Assembly: GCF_008274825.1 (NCBI RefSeq) | Contig: NZ_CP030848.1 | Location: 992,001 to 1,056,000 of the forward strand | Source: Sphingobacterium hotanense | GTDB lineage: Bacteria; Bacteroidota; Bacteroidia; Sphingobacteriales; Sphingobacteriaceae | Direction: 5' to 3' | DNA length: 64,000 bases | Shown here: positions 17,724-26,808 of the stretch, one piece after another | How the letters are laid out: each line of letters starts with the position of its first letter | How positions within the stretch are numbered: position 1 is the first letter of the stretch | Notes under the pieces: generated by a model | What the model saw: the letters and a program-made list of their open reading frames with translations, nothing else | The model's database searches: none | What the model was told of the DNA's origin: nothing | Position numbers and translations under genes: made by a program

Positions 17724-18164
17724 ATGGATGTAGCAAACATGTACCAAGACGAATTCTATTCGTTCCTGACCGGTCGGGTTTCCACCGCGATAGGACGTCG
17801 TCTACAGCGTAATTTTAAACAGATAGGTTTAAATATTACCGCGGAGCAATGGAGTATCCTGTATTTCTTGTGGGATTCAGAAGGGTTAAGCCAGCAAGAT
17901 CTTGCGCGTCTTACCTTTCGCGACAAGCCGAGTATTTCTCGCTTGATTTCCAACTTAGAGAAACAGAAATTATTAGTTCGTGTAAGCGGATCGGGGGACC
18001 GCAGAACAAATCAGATTTATTTAACTGCACAAGGCCATAGAATTAAAGATAAGTGTATGGCACAAGCAGAAAAAACTATCTCAGAAGCTATGGAGGGAGT
18101 CGATAGAGATTCTATGCGACAGGCTCAGCAGATTCTGGAGATAGTTTTTAACAACCTTAAATAA
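17724..18164 (+). CDS. MarR-family transcriptional regulator
   Basis: The 146-residue protein has the winged helix-turn-helix layout of MarR: N-terminal dimer helix (YSFLTGRVSTAIGRRLQRNFKQ), the GLNITAEQWSILYFLW segment, LSQQDLARLTFRDKPSISRLI for the recognition helix, and the wing VRVSGSGDRRTNQIYLT. It binds DNA as a dimer and usually responds to small ligands. It does not sit beside an obvious efflux target; it converges with the FMN glutamate-synthase-like gene. No operator palindrome was evident before its own start. Confidence 0.9.
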   Translation: MDVANMYQDEFYSFLTGRVSTAIGRRLQRNFKQIGLNITAEQWSILYFLWDSEGLSQQDLARLTFRDKPSISRLISNLEKQKLLVRVSGSGDRRTNQIYLTAQGHRIKDKCMAQAEKTISEAMEGVDRDSMRQAQQILEIVFNNLK

Positions 18165-18181
18165 GGTTTATGATATTTTTA
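18153..18181. terminator. Weak hairpin between convergent genes
   Basis: AACCTTA at 18153-18159 pairs with TAAGGTT at 18162-18168, followed by TATGATATTTTTA. The stem is AT-rich and the loop very tight, so it may end transcription only weakly. The MarR stop codon lies inside it. Confidence 0.3.
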
Positions 18182-19735
18182 TTAGTCAAACACTTCCGGA
18201 GCGAAATCGCTTCGGTTGTTGACTAATTTTCCTGTATTCTTGAAATAAATATCCTGGAAACTTAATGTATTCTGGCTGTCTACCTTACGGAAGAATTTAT
18301 CTGCAGAAACATCTTCCAGCGTTTTGAAACCACAAGCTTCCATAATCTCAACCGTTGCACGCAAGGTATTTCTATGGAACTGCGCTACGCGGACATACTT
18401 ATCCTGCACGTCTAATCCTTTGTATAGGTGAGGTTGTTGTGTGGCAACACCAACTGGACAAACGTCTTCATTACACTTCAATGCTTGGATACAACCTAAT
18501 GCGAACATCATTCCGCGCGCACTATAACAAGCATCAGCACCTAAAGCAATCACTTTAAGAATATCGAATCCCGTAACGATACGGCTTGAAACGATAATCT
18601 TGATATGTTTCTTCAGACCGTAGTTGATTAATGTCGTTGTTACGAAAGCTAAAGCATCGTATAAAGGCATACCTAAGTTATCCGTGAACTCAAGAGGAGC
18701 AGCACCCGTACCACCTTCAGAACCGTCAACCGAGATAAAGTCAGGCATAATTTGCGTTTCTTGCATTGCATGACAGATATCTAAAAACTCGTTTTTATCA
18801 CCGATACATAATTTAAAACCTACCGGCTTACCATCCGATAGTTCACGCAATTGCTGGATGAAATGCATCATCTCCACGGGCGTGCGGAATGCGCTGTGCG
18901 CTGGAGGCGACATAACGTCTGTTCCAGGAACAACGTGGCGAATTGCAGCAACTTCAGGCGTGTTCTTTGCCGCAGGAAGGATACCTCCGTGACCTGGCTT
19001 AGCACCTTGCGATAATTTCAGCTCGATCATCTTTACATAGGGTCTTGTTGATTTTTCGCGGTACAACTCAGGCGAGAAGAAACCATTCTCATCACGGCAA
19101 CCGAAATAACCTGTACCCACTTGCCAGATCAAATCACCACCGCTGATATGGTATTGACTGATACCACCTTCGCCCGTGTTATGAGCGAAATTTTGTAAGG
19201 CAGCACCCTTATTCAACGCTGTGATAGCTGTGCGGCTTAACGCACCGTAACTCATTGCAGAGATATTGAATACACTTAAGCTATAAGGCTGCTTACATTG
19301 GCTGTTTCCAACCATAGTACGAAGGTTATGATCTTCGATGTGAACCGGGAAAATACTGTGTGCAGCCCATTCATTACCCACCGCTTGCGGATCAGATTGC
19401 ATACCGAATGCTACGGTCTCACGTTGGTTTTTTGCACGCTGATAAACAAGCGAACGCTGACGACGGTTGAAAGGACGTCCATCAGTATCGGATTCCCAAA
19501 AGTATTGTCTCAACTCCGGGCGAATAGATTCGAAAAAATATCTGAAATAACCTACTAATGGGTAATTACGTAAAATCGCGTGACTTGTTTGGAAACTGTG
19601 ATATAACGCAATAATCAAAAGAGGGAAAGGGATTAATAATAACCAAAACCATCTCGGTGTGAAAATGATACCGAAAGAAATGATGATTAAGTTAATAAGG
19701 ATGATCGTCCCTAAAATTAGTTTTCTAACCTGCAT
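18182..19735 (-). CDS. FMN-binding glutamate synthase family protein
   Basis: The 517-residue protein has two N-terminal membrane segments (about 6-26 and 30-46) followed by the FMN/TIM-barrel core of the glutamate synthase large subunit: NISAMSYGALSRTAITALN, GEGGISQYH, KPGHGGILPAAK, DFISVDGSEGGTGAAP and ADACYSARGMMFALGCIQALKCNEDVCPVGVATQ. It lacks the amidotransferase and GXGXG domains of GltB. Membrane-anchored stand-alone forms are common in bacteria and their reaction is not established. A -7 box lies upstream at 19839. It converges with the MarR gene. Confidence 0.9.
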   Translation of the reverse strand: MQVRKLILGTIILINLIIISFGIIFTPRWFWLLLIPFPLLIIALYHSFQTSHAILRNYPLVGYFRYFFESIRPELRQYFWESDTDGRPFNRRQRSLVYQRAKNQRETVAFGMQSDPQAVGNEWAAHSIFPVHIEDHNLRTMVGNSQCKQPYSLSVFNISAMSYGALSRTAITALNKGAALQNFAHNTGEGGISQYHISGGDLIWQVGTGYFGCRDENGFFSPELYREKSTRPYVKMIELKLSQGAKPGHGGILPAAKNTPEVAAIRHVVPGTDVMSPPAHSAFRTPVEMMHFIQQLRELSDGKPVGFKLCIGDKNEFLDICHAMQETQIMPDFISVDGSEGGTGAAPLEFTDNLGMPLYDALAFVTTTLINYGLKKHIKIIVSSRIVTGFDILKVIALGADACYSARGMMFALGCIQALKCNEDVCPVGVATQQPHLYKGLDVQDKYVRVAQFHRNTLRATVEIMEACGFKTLEDVSADKFFRKVDSQNTLSFQDIYFKNTGKLVNNRSDFAPEVFD

Positions 19736-19838
19736 GATAGATTTATTATATGATCAAAAGCTTTTTTTCAATTCCAGATTGATGCTGCTATAAATGTGCC
19801 ACATTAAATAACAGATCAACCGCTTGACTATTAAGATG

Positions 19839-19846
19839 CAAAATTA
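19839..19846 (-). promoter_or_regulatory. -7 box upstream of the FMN glutamate-synthase-like gene
   Basis: The minus strand reads TAATTTTG, matching TAnnTTTG, about 104 bases before the ATG at 19735. The remaining 187-base gap holds no open frame. Confidence 0.35.
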
Positions 19847-19922
19847 GCAAGTTCAACGAGTATAAAGAAGAATTTGATGAGGAACGTAAAGATTTAGTGA
19901 TTTTCTAAATTTTAATTGTCTT

Positions 19923-20684
19923 TCATCCTCTTTTTTTAATAAGGCTGGTTATTTGTTGGTAAATAGATTGCCATTCAGGATTGTCACTAATAAACTGTAA
20001 ATGCTTATTTATCGTCACATCGTCATTTCTTATTGCGGGTCCTGTCTGAACGTCCTTAGGAACGTGATTTTGCACCTTTTCTGCCGTTTCAAGGATGATT
20101 GGTCGCATCAGGTCAAAGGATAAATTCTTCTGCTCTAAAAGCTCGTAAGCCATCTGATATAAGGCATTACTAAAGTTGTTGACCATGACGGCAGCTAGAT
20201 GAATCGCCAAGCGCTGCTCGCTAGAGCAAGGGAAGACATTCGAAGATAATTCCGAAAATAATCCTTGCAACAAAGCTTCATCTTCTGCGGTATTGGCTTC
20301 AATACCGAAGGGAATTTTATTGAAATTAATGGCAACCGTCTTGGAAAAACTTTGAACAGGGTAGACCACGCCAAAGCGTTTAAAGCCCGACAGTGCTTTT
20401 ATGTCCGTTGCACCCGAACAATGTATAACGAGCCCTGCTAAATGCTGAAGCATCTGCTCAACGACTGAGGGAATAGCTGAATCGCTAACTGCTACGATAT
20501 AAAGATCAGCGGTCAAATCAAGCTCCTCAAGTTTATCGGTCGCCAGGCTAGAAAGCGAATTAGCCAATGCATGCGCATTGGCTAATGTATGACTATAAAT
20601 CTGCGTAATGTGATGTCCTAATGCAGCAAGGGCCTTTCCCCAAGTGCTGGCGATGTTTCCGCTGCCTATTAAAACAATGTTCAT
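19923..20684 (-). CDS. Rossmann-fold DUF2520 protein
   Basis: The 253-residue protein has an N-terminal NAD(P)-binding Rossmann domain (MNIVLIGSGNIASTWGKAL with GxGxxA-type loop) and a C-terminal helical DUF2520 domain (LAIHLAAVMVNNFSNALY). The arrangement resembles pyrroline-5-carboxylate reductase and ketopantoate reductase, so it is probably a dehydrogenase. The substrate is not known. Its ATG overlaps the ccmF stop by one base (TAATG), which suggests coupling by transcription rather than a shared pathway. Confidence 0.85.
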   Translation of the reverse strand: MNIVLIGSGNIASTWGKALAALGHHITQIYSHTLANAHALANSLSSLATDKLEELDLTADLYIVAVSDSAIPSVVEQMLQHLAGLVIHCSGATDIKALSGFKRFGVVYPVQSFSKTVAINFNKIPFGIEANTAEDEALLQGLFSELSSNVFPCSSEQRLAIHLAAVMVNNFSNALYQMAYELLEQKNLSFDLMRPIILETAEKVQNHVPKDVQTGPAIRNDDVTINKHLQFISDNPEWQSIYQQITSLIKKRG

Positions 20685-23152
20685 TAGCTGGTCTTTACTT
20701 TACTAATTCTAGAATCTTTTAATCTTCTGTAGATGGCCATACAGAATCCGATGGTCATCACGATCGTTCCGCACCAGAAGAAGTTGATATAAGGGAATTT
20801 TATCGCCTTGAATACCACCCATTTCTTTTCAGGAAGAGGCTTTTGGTAAGCGATTAATTCTAGTTTATTCTTGTCTGGCATAATGTTCGAGAAACGGAAG
20901 CGAAGGCCCTGTTCAGGAACATCTTTATGGAAATCCATCGTATTGCCACCTTTGATCATGAAGATAGGCTCTGCCTTAAATTCTTTGCCATCTGAAGCCA
21001 CAACTCTAATTTGCATACCCACCAGTACGTCGCCTTCTTCTTTAGGAATATTCGAGATAGTCGCATTTTTATTGATGGCATCGATGATATAGTAACCATT
21101 TCTGTAGCGTAGGGTATCGCCAATATTAACCTCATAAGTCGCCGGCTCTTCGTATTCATCAAAGCTGGAACGCTCTGAAGCGTCTTCCTCTTGGTTTACG
21201 GCTGCTTGTGAATCCGAAGCTGCTGCAGTAATCAAGGTGTAGATATCGTGTGTTAAGAAGTGTTTTGTGCCTGGAGTACCAATCAATCCACCCATTTGTG
21301 GGTTATTCTGTGCGAAAGGCATCAGTACGAAGGATTCCTTCACGGCACCTGTTTCCTCGTCTATGCGCTCGTAATTGATCTTGTAGAATACGTTTGGAGC
21401 AGCAACGGAGTCACCTACATAGGTAATCTTGTATTCGCCCATCTGCACCGGCTCGCCTTCTGTCAAAAATAAGTTCTCGCCCGGTTTTTCTACCTGATCG
21501 AAACCGGCAACTGCAATATAATTACTGCTATTCACCGAGATGACCTCATTAGTAGCAGCCGCAATTAAAGCTCCAATCAATAATAAACCGAAACCGATAT
21601 GGGATACGGCTGATCCTGCCAAACGCCATTTGCCTTTGAAGGAGTCTGCTAATATCTGCAGGTTTGCTAAGATCGCAAACACGGAACTGAACGTAATCAG
21701 GATGTACATGATATTTCCGTAGACTTTCGTGAAGTACACGATTACAGCGGACAGAACCAATGCGATAATAAACGATGCTAGGGTGGAAGCCCAGAATTTC
21801 TTAGCATCTGAGCGTTTGTATTTCAAGAACTGCGTAAAAGCAGTTAAAGTCATAACCACAACGGCGAATGCGCCCTGCCATTTATTGTAGTGCGGGATAG
21901 GGTCGATTGGCGGAGCTACCTTCGTACCGAACAACGCGTTGAACACCGGAATGGAAGTCGTTGCAATCATCTGCACACAGGCAACTGTAAGTACCAAGGC
22001 TCCGATAAATAACCAGAACTCACGCGAATAAATATCTTCTTCTTTCTGCGTAGAAGGCATTTCTTTCTTTCTGAACACTAAGACCACAATCATAATGACT
22101 AAAAAAGTTAGATTGAACAGGATGAGCTGTCCGGACATCCCTAAACTCGTAAAAGAGTGTACAGAGGTTTCACCCAAGATACCGCTACGTGTCAAATAAG
22201 AAGCGTAGATCACCAATACAAAACTAATTAAGCATAGGAATGCTGAAGTAAAGTAAGCGTGTCCAGTATTTTTGAAAGCTACCATCACGTGCACTGCCGC
22301 GATTAAGGTTAGCCAAGGAATAATCGATACGTTTTCCACCGGATCCCAAGCCCAAAAGCCACCGAAGTTAAGCGCTTCGTATGCCCAGAAAGAACCCATA
22401 ATAATACCAGCTCCCAAAATCATGACAGCGAATAATGCCCATGGTAATCCCGGGTTGATCCAATCTTTAAAGCGTTTCAACCAAAGGCCAGATGCTGCAT
22501 AAGCAAATGGAACGATCATGGAAGCAAAACCTAAGAATAGGGTAGGCGGGTGGATAACCATCCAATAGTTCTGTAATAAAGGATTCAATCCTCTACCATC
22601 AGGAATCATGGATAAGTAATTTGCATTTTTTAAGAAAGGGAAATTCAATGCATCGCGCAAGAGAATAAATGGCGAGCTACCGATACGGGAGCCAAATACC
22701 TCTACACCAAGTAGCATGGATGCCAAGAAAACCTGACATAGCATGACGAAAGTCATTACCGGACTTTCCCAAGATTTCGCTTTAAAGACCAATACAGTCC
22801 CTAAAACGGCTTGCCAAAACATCCACAACCAAAAACTACCTTCCTGTCCTTCCCAGAATGCGGAAATGATATAGTGTGTCGGAAGTTTTGTCGATGAATG
22901 CGCATAGGCATAATGATATTCAAAAAGGTGGTTATAGATAATGTAGAATAGGGTACCACCAATAACTGCAATAGACAGCGCGTTTAACCAAAAACCAATA
23001 CGGCCCATGGTTCTCCACGATGTCACCTCGGGATTTTTACTAGCAAAAAAATAAGAAATGAAGGAAAATAATGCCGCACCAAAGGAAAGTACAACAAAGA
23101 ATTGTCCTATTTGGCCTGGCAACAGGTTTTCTCCAACGTAATTTACGTCCAT
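20684..23152 (-). CDS. ccmF: Cytochrome c biogenesis protein CcmF/CcsA type
   Basis: The 822-residue membrane protein belongs to the haem lyase family that delivers haem to apocytochrome c. It has many membrane helices, the WWD haem-binding segment as FGGFWAWDPVENVSIIPW near residue 265, conserved periplasmic histidines (HPPTLFLG; HYIISAFWEGQEGS), and a large periplasmic C-terminal domain at about 530-780 before a final helix. It receives haem from CcmE, whose gene is immediately upstream with 24 bases between. Other ccm genes (ABC transporter, CcmC, CcmH) are not in the window. Confidence 0.93.
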   Translation of the reverse strand: MDVNYVGENLLPGQIGQFFVVLSFGAALFSFISYFFASKNPEVTSWRTMGRIGFWLNALSIAVIGGTLFYIIYNHLFEYHYAYAHSSTKLPTHYIISAFWEGQEGSFWLWMFWQAVLGTVLVFKAKSWESPVMTFVMLCQVFLASMLLGVEVFGSRIGSSPFILLRDALNFPFLKNANYLSMIPDGRGLNPLLQNYWMVIHPPTLFLGFASMIVPFAYAASGLWLKRFKDWINPGLPWALFAVMILGAGIIMGSFWAYEALNFGGFWAWDPVENVSIIPWLTLIAAVHVMVAFKNTGHAYFTSAFLCLISFVLVIYASYLTRSGILGETSVHSFTSLGMSGQLILFNLTFLVIMIVVLVFRKKEMPSTQKEEDIYSREFWLFIGALVLTVACVQMIATTSIPVFNALFGTKVAPPIDPIPHYNKWQGAFAVVVMTLTAFTQFLKYKRSDAKKFWASTLASFIIALVLSAVIVYFTKVYGNIMYILITFSSVFAILANLQILADSFKGKWRLAGSAVSHIGFGLLLIGALIAAATNEVISVNSSNYIAVAGFDQVEKPGENLFLTEGEPVQMGEYKITYVGDSVAAPNVFYKINYERIDEETGAVKESFVLMPFAQNNPQMGGLIGTPGTKHFLTHDIYTLITAAASDSQAAVNQEEDASERSSFDEYEEPATYEVNIGDTLRYRNGYYIIDAINKNATISNIPKEEGDVLVGMQIRVVASDGKEFKAEPIFMIKGGNTMDFHKDVPEQGLRFRFSNIMPDKNKLELIAYQKPLPEKKWVVFKAIKFPYINFFWCGTIVMTIGFCMAIYRRLKDSRISKVKTS

Positions 23153-23176
23153 AAGGAATTAAAAAAGTATTTTAAA

Positions 23177-23581
23177 TTAAAGGGCTGCGGAAGACGTTTC
23201 AATCACTTCCATTTGATCTTGATTGTACTTCGAAGGACATTTCATCAAAATCTTACTCGCATGGAAAGTGTTGCCTTCCATTTTTCCGGTCAAAACGATC
23301 TGCTCAGAACGTTCGATGTCCTGAGGTTTGGACCCATTGAATACAACCTGACATTCAGTGCTGTCATTATCATACATGTAGAATGAAAAATGGTTAGCAT
23401 CTGTAACAGGATCGTAGTGTAAAGCCTTTTCTTTATTTAAAACCCCTACAACATACAGTTCTGTATTTTTTTCTTTCGCTTCAGTAAACGTAGAATAGGT
23501 ACTTGAATCTGTATAGATCACAAGAATCATCGCAATCGCAATAGCGATAATACCAATTAAAATGATCGAGCTTTTCTTCAT
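23177..23581 (-). CDS. ccmE: Cytochrome c maturation haem chaperone CcmE, Cys type
   Basis: The 134-residue protein has a membrane anchor at 6-23 and a small OB-fold periplasmic domain. CcmE carries haem from CcmC to CcmF. The classical enzyme binds haem covalently through His in HxxxY; here the equivalent segment is KCPSKY with Cys115 and Tyr119, so it is the CxxxY variant known from archaea and some other bacteria. The VLTGKMEGNTFHASKILMKCP run aligns the site with confidence. It leads a unit with ccmF and the DUF2520 gene. A promoter is seen at 23610-23637. Confidence 0.9.
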   Translation of the reverse strand: MKKSSIILIGIIAIAIAMILVIYTDSSTYSTFTEAKEKNTELYVVGVLNKEKALHYDPVTDANHFSFYMYDNDSTECQVVFNGSKPQDIERSEQIVLTGKMEGNTFHASKILMKCPSKYNQDQMEVIETSSAAL

Positions 23582-23609
23582 CTTATGTTAATATAATTCT
23601 AATCAATTA

Positions 23610-23637
23610 CAAAAATACGAAATACAACGCACTGCAA
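23610..23637 (-). promoter_or_regulatory. Promoter of ccmE-ccmF
   Basis: On the minus strand TTG (23637-23635) and TATTTTTG (23617-23610) are 17 bases apart, fitting the Bacteroidota promoter. The transcript would start about 20-25 nt before the ccmE ATG. Confidence 0.55.
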
Positions 23638-23883
23638 TGAATTAAACAAATATTTGAAGTTATTTAGAATTGTTCTAATTTAGTGTAGCGGCCATTTGCA
23701 AGCGCTTGTAAGTTAATGTGTTGGCTTGAAAACGCAAACCAAATTTGAATTGTAAAATGATGATTGCAATTCATTGACCTATATGGCGCAGTTTTATGAT
23801 TAAATCTCCACTTTAAATTTTACCTTTAAATTGGATATACTTCGATTGCGAAGCGTCCATTTTAATAATTATTACCCTTTGCT
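23638..23883. other. Intergenic stretch between ccmE and the GT90 gene
   Basis: AT-rich DNA between divergent genes with no open frame and no RNA-like fold that I could see. ATTACCCTTTG just before the GT90 ATG resembles a -7 box with one extra spacer base. A short palindrome TTGCAAGCGCTTGTAA lies near 23697. Confidence 0.4.
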
Positions 23884-24831
23884 ATGAACATTAAGAAGTT
23901 ATTGTTCCAAAATAAGAACTTTAAGCCCTGGTGTTACCTGAAAGCCGAATTCCGAGATAAGTTTGCTGCCGACTTCGTTAGTAAAAGAGAATCACTTTTA
24001 CAGACTCTATCGCGATATGATGGTAACGAAATTCAACAACGCGTAGATTATTATAATAAACTCTCCGGGCATCGCCCCTTATTGAATGGCAGACTCCGAA
24101 TCGCCGATTATCATCGTCCTGATCATCTTAAAGTGTACTATTACGATAGTAAAGAATACTTGCGCTATTTCGAGGGTGACTTGACGTTTCAGTTGGTGCC
24201 TGGTGATGTTGTCGACATCCCGGAGTCGCCAAGCATCGTAAAAAGCCGCCCTATTGCAGGCGATAATGCAAACTCGGTCTTGTTAAACCTTGACAAGATC
24301 AGGCATTTCAATTTTATAAAGGATGATATTCCTTTTAGGAGTAAGATGAATAAACTTATTGGTCGTGCGGCTGTGCAACAAGAGCATCGCAAGGCTTTCT
24401 ACGAACTTTATTTTAATCATCCGCTCTGCGATCTAGGCGATATCATGAAAGGTAGTAAGTGGGAAAAGCCATAAATCTCGATTACCGAGCATCTAAAATA
24501 TAAATTCGTCCTTGCTATCGAAGGACACGATGTAGCGACCAACCTCAAGTGGATTATGTCGTCCAATTCGGTCGCCGTCATGCCCAAGCCGACCTATGAA
24601 ACCTGGTATATGGAAGGTACGCTGATTCCAAATGTGCATTATATCGAGATCAAAGCCGACTATAGCGACCTGGAAGAACGCCTCAACTACTATATCGCAC
24701 ATCCTGAGGAGGCAGAGGAAATTGTAAAGCAGGCGAATGGCTATTGCAGGAAGTTCCAGGATCAGGAAAAGGAAGATCTGATTGCCGTGATGGTATTATC
24801 GAAGTATTTCGAAGTGACGAATAATGCTTAA
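23884..24831 (+). pseudogene. GT90 (LPS/capsule-type) glycosyltransferase with one in-frame stop
   Basis: Two open segments (23884-24474 and 24475-24831) are in the same frame and together encode about 315 residues of the GT90 family (LpsA/CAP10/KDELC type). The first part has RPLLNGRLRIADY and KSRPIAGDNANSVLLNLD. The second has ISITEHLKYKFVLAIEGHDVATNLKW, the donor-site block AVMPKPTYETWYMEGTLIPN and DLEERLNYYIAHPEEA. The break is a TAA at 24472-24474 after WEKP, where family members normally have Lys before ISI, so one AAA to TAA change explains it. Both halves keep good codon use, so the loss is recent, or it is a sequencing error or readthrough. If inactive, transfer of a sugar to LPS or capsule would be lost. 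Confidence 0.85.
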
Positions 24832-24834
24832 ATA

Positions 24835-26067
24835 TTAAGCTTCGGCACTTTCAGCTTCAAATTTCTCTCCCGAGAACCGTGTCACCAGCATGGCTGCCAC
24901 GGTATCGGCAGTTGCATTCAATACCGTTGCCAATGGATCGACTAGGGCGCCAATGATCAAAATGGAAGGCACAGCTTCATTCGGGATTCCATAGATCGAA
25001 ATCATCAGCATCTCGCCAATAAATCCACCATTGGGAATTCCGCCGGCTACCATGGATACCAACACGGTAATTCCTACTGCTGTAATCAAGGTCGTGGGTT
25101 CAAAGAAATCCCATTGGAGAATGGAAAATGCTACGTAGATCTTTAAGATAGATGAAATAGCTGATCCATTCTTATATAGCGTATTTCCTAGCGGGATGAC
25201 AATACTGGCGATGTTATGCGGAATGCCTATTCTTTTTGCCGCCAACAAGTTAGCAGGAAGGGTGGCCAAACTTGAGCAGGTACTCAGTGCGGTTAGCGAA
25301 GGCGCAATATTATGCTTCCAGAACAAAGGGATACCCGATGGACCTTTTGCGATAAACGCATAAAGGCTGAAGAATACGAGGAAGAATATCATTCCGAACA
25401 CATAGTAAAAGCCCAGCGGCTTTGCATAGAATCCGAAAAGCTCTGGTCCTAATGTTTTCACTTGAAAGGCGAAATATGCGCCAAGACCTATAGGCCCTGC
25501 TTTCATGATCAAGGTCAACAGATTCTCCATGACCTTGTTTCCTGCATTTAGAAACTGTGTAAACTGTTTTCCCATTTCGCCAGAACGACGAGTTGCAACG
25601 CCGACCAATAAGGAGAATATAACGAATGCCAGGATGCTTTTGCGAGATAATAAATTAGCAAACTCATCTACCGACAGGAAACGAACAATGCGGTCGCCCC
25701 AAGTGTCTTCAGGATTGCTCGGCAGCGCGTCTGTCAGCGCATTGCTGTCCTGCAGTGCTGTAACCGGGAAAGTCCAAAGCCCAAAGATTGTCGCAACGGC
25801 TGCTATCACGATGGTCGAGATAAACACGATCGTCATGATGCTGATTGTTTTTCCCAGGGTTTTGCTGTCCTCTATATTAGCGATAGAAGAAGAAATAGCG
25901 AAAAATAAAAGTGGAATGACCGATACAAAGAGCAGGTTCAAAAAGATATCTCCAACTGGTTTCAACACATCAACGGCCGATGGGTAAAATACGCCTATTA
26001 AGCTACCGATTGTGATACCAACGAGCAACCAGATGATGCTTCCATAGTTTTGTAGAACCTTGTTCAT
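24835..26067 (-). CDS. Dicarboxylate/amino acid:cation symporter
   Basis: The 410-residue protein belongs to the SDF (DAACS) family of sodium- or proton-coupled symporters for C4-dicarboxylates or acidic amino acids. It has eight or more membrane segments, the serine-rich re-entrant loop ALSTCSSLATLPANL (about 255-270), and the substrate-site helix PLGNTLYKNGSA near 290 followed by VAGGIPNGGFIGEML. Normal members read NMDGTA where this reads TLYKNGSA, so substrate preference may differ from GltP and DctA. It converges with the GT90 gene after three bases. Located in the inner membrane. Confidence 0.9.
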   Translation of the reverse strand: MNKVLQNYGSIIWLLVGITIGSLIGVFYPSAVDVLKPVGDIFLNLLFVSVIPLLFFAISSSIANIEDSKTLGKTISIMTIVFISTIVIAAVATIFGLWTFPVTALQDSNALTDALPSNPEDTWGDRIVRFLSVDEFANLLSRKSILAFVIFSLLVGVATRRSGEMGKQFTQFLNAGNKVMENLLTLIMKAGPIGLGAYFAFQVKTLGPELFGFYAKPLGFYYVFGMIFFLVFFSLYAFIAKGPSGIPLFWKHNIAPSLTALSTCSSLATLPANLLAAKRIGIPHNIASIVIPLGNTLYKNGSAISSILKIYVAFSILQWDFFEPTTLITAVGITVLVSMVAGGIPNGGFIGEMLMISIYGIPNEAVPSILIIGALVDPLATVLNATADTVAAMLVTRFSGEKFEAESAEA

Positions 26068-26109
26068 TTAAATATTCTTTGAGAAAAGCTAAAATAGTTG
26101 TTTTTATTT

Positions 26110-26117
26110 TAGATTTG
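26110..26117 (+). promoter_or_regulatory. -7 box of mnmD
   Basis: TAGATTTG matches TAnnTTTG and ends 13 nt before the mnmD ATG. A TTG at 26098-26100 is too close to serve as -33, so the promoter is only partly supported. Confidence 0.45.
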
Positions 26118-26130
26118 CCAAAAATACGTA

Positions 26131-26808
26131 ATGGAATTTGTAAAAACAGACGATGGCTCCAAAACGCTTTACCAAGCGGAGGTGGGTGAACACTACCACT
26201 CTAAACATGGCGCACATCAGGAAAGTATACACGTTTTCTTGAACACCGGCTTACGCTTTTTCCTCGAAAAGGAACAAACAACCCAAGCATCCATTTTAGA
26301 AGTGGGCTTCGGGACAGGTTTAAATTTCTTATTAACAGCAGATTATTGCCGAAAATCAGAGATTACGCTAGATTACTGCGGTATCGAGGCTTATCCATTG
26401 CCCTTAAGTTTGATCAGTCAATCTGAATACAATCAATACATCGATGCCTCCCTCTGGGACGCGTTTCTTGACCATTATGAAGCTGCATTAATTGACAAAA
26501 CAAACATTCTTCCCCATATTGATCTGCAAATCGCACATCAAAAGCTCATGGACTTCCATCCAGATCAACTTTTTGATGTGCTCTATTTCGATGCTTTCGC
26601 TGAAATCCACCAACCCGAAATGTGGACTGTAGAAGCATTAGCGCATGTCTGCCAATTTCTTAAACCCGGCGGCGTATTTGTCACCTACGCCATTACCGGT
26701 AACCTCAAAAGAGCGATGAAGTCTATAGGCTTTAGCATCGAAAAAGCACCCGGCGCGCCCGGAAAACGTGAAATGCTAAGGGCTGTGAAATTAGACAGTA
26801 GATATTAG
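26131..26808 (+). CDS. mnmD: tRNA (mnm5s2U34) methyltransferase MnmD
   Basis: The 225-residue protein corresponds to the methyltransferase half of MnmC (DUF752), which finishes the 5-methylaminomethyl modification of the tRNA wobble uridine. It has the SAM-binding motif EVGFGTGLNFLLTA at about 56-69 and the DVLYFDAFAEIHQPEMWT block. It has no oxidase domain, as is usual for stand-alone MnmD. The last codons (AGT AGA TAT TAG) lie within the TAG-rich A arm of repeat island 1, so the C-terminal SRY and stop are encoded by the repeat. Confidence 0.92.
   Translation: MEFVKTDDGSKTLYQAEVGEHYHSKHGAHQESIHVFLNTGLRFFLEKEQTTQASILEVGFGTGLNFLLTADYCRKSEITLDYCGIEAYPLPLSLISQSEYNQYIDASLWDAFLDHYEAALIDKTNILPHIDLQIAHQKLMDFHPDQLFDVLYFDAFAEIHQPEMWTVEALAHVCQFLKPGGVFVTYAITGNLKRAMKSIGFSIEKAPGAPGKREMLRAVKLDSRY

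Noticed and set aside
24556-24831. Separate small gene starting at 24556
   Set aside because: It is the in-frame C-terminal part of the GT90 gene after one TAA; the family motifs begin upstream of its ATG.
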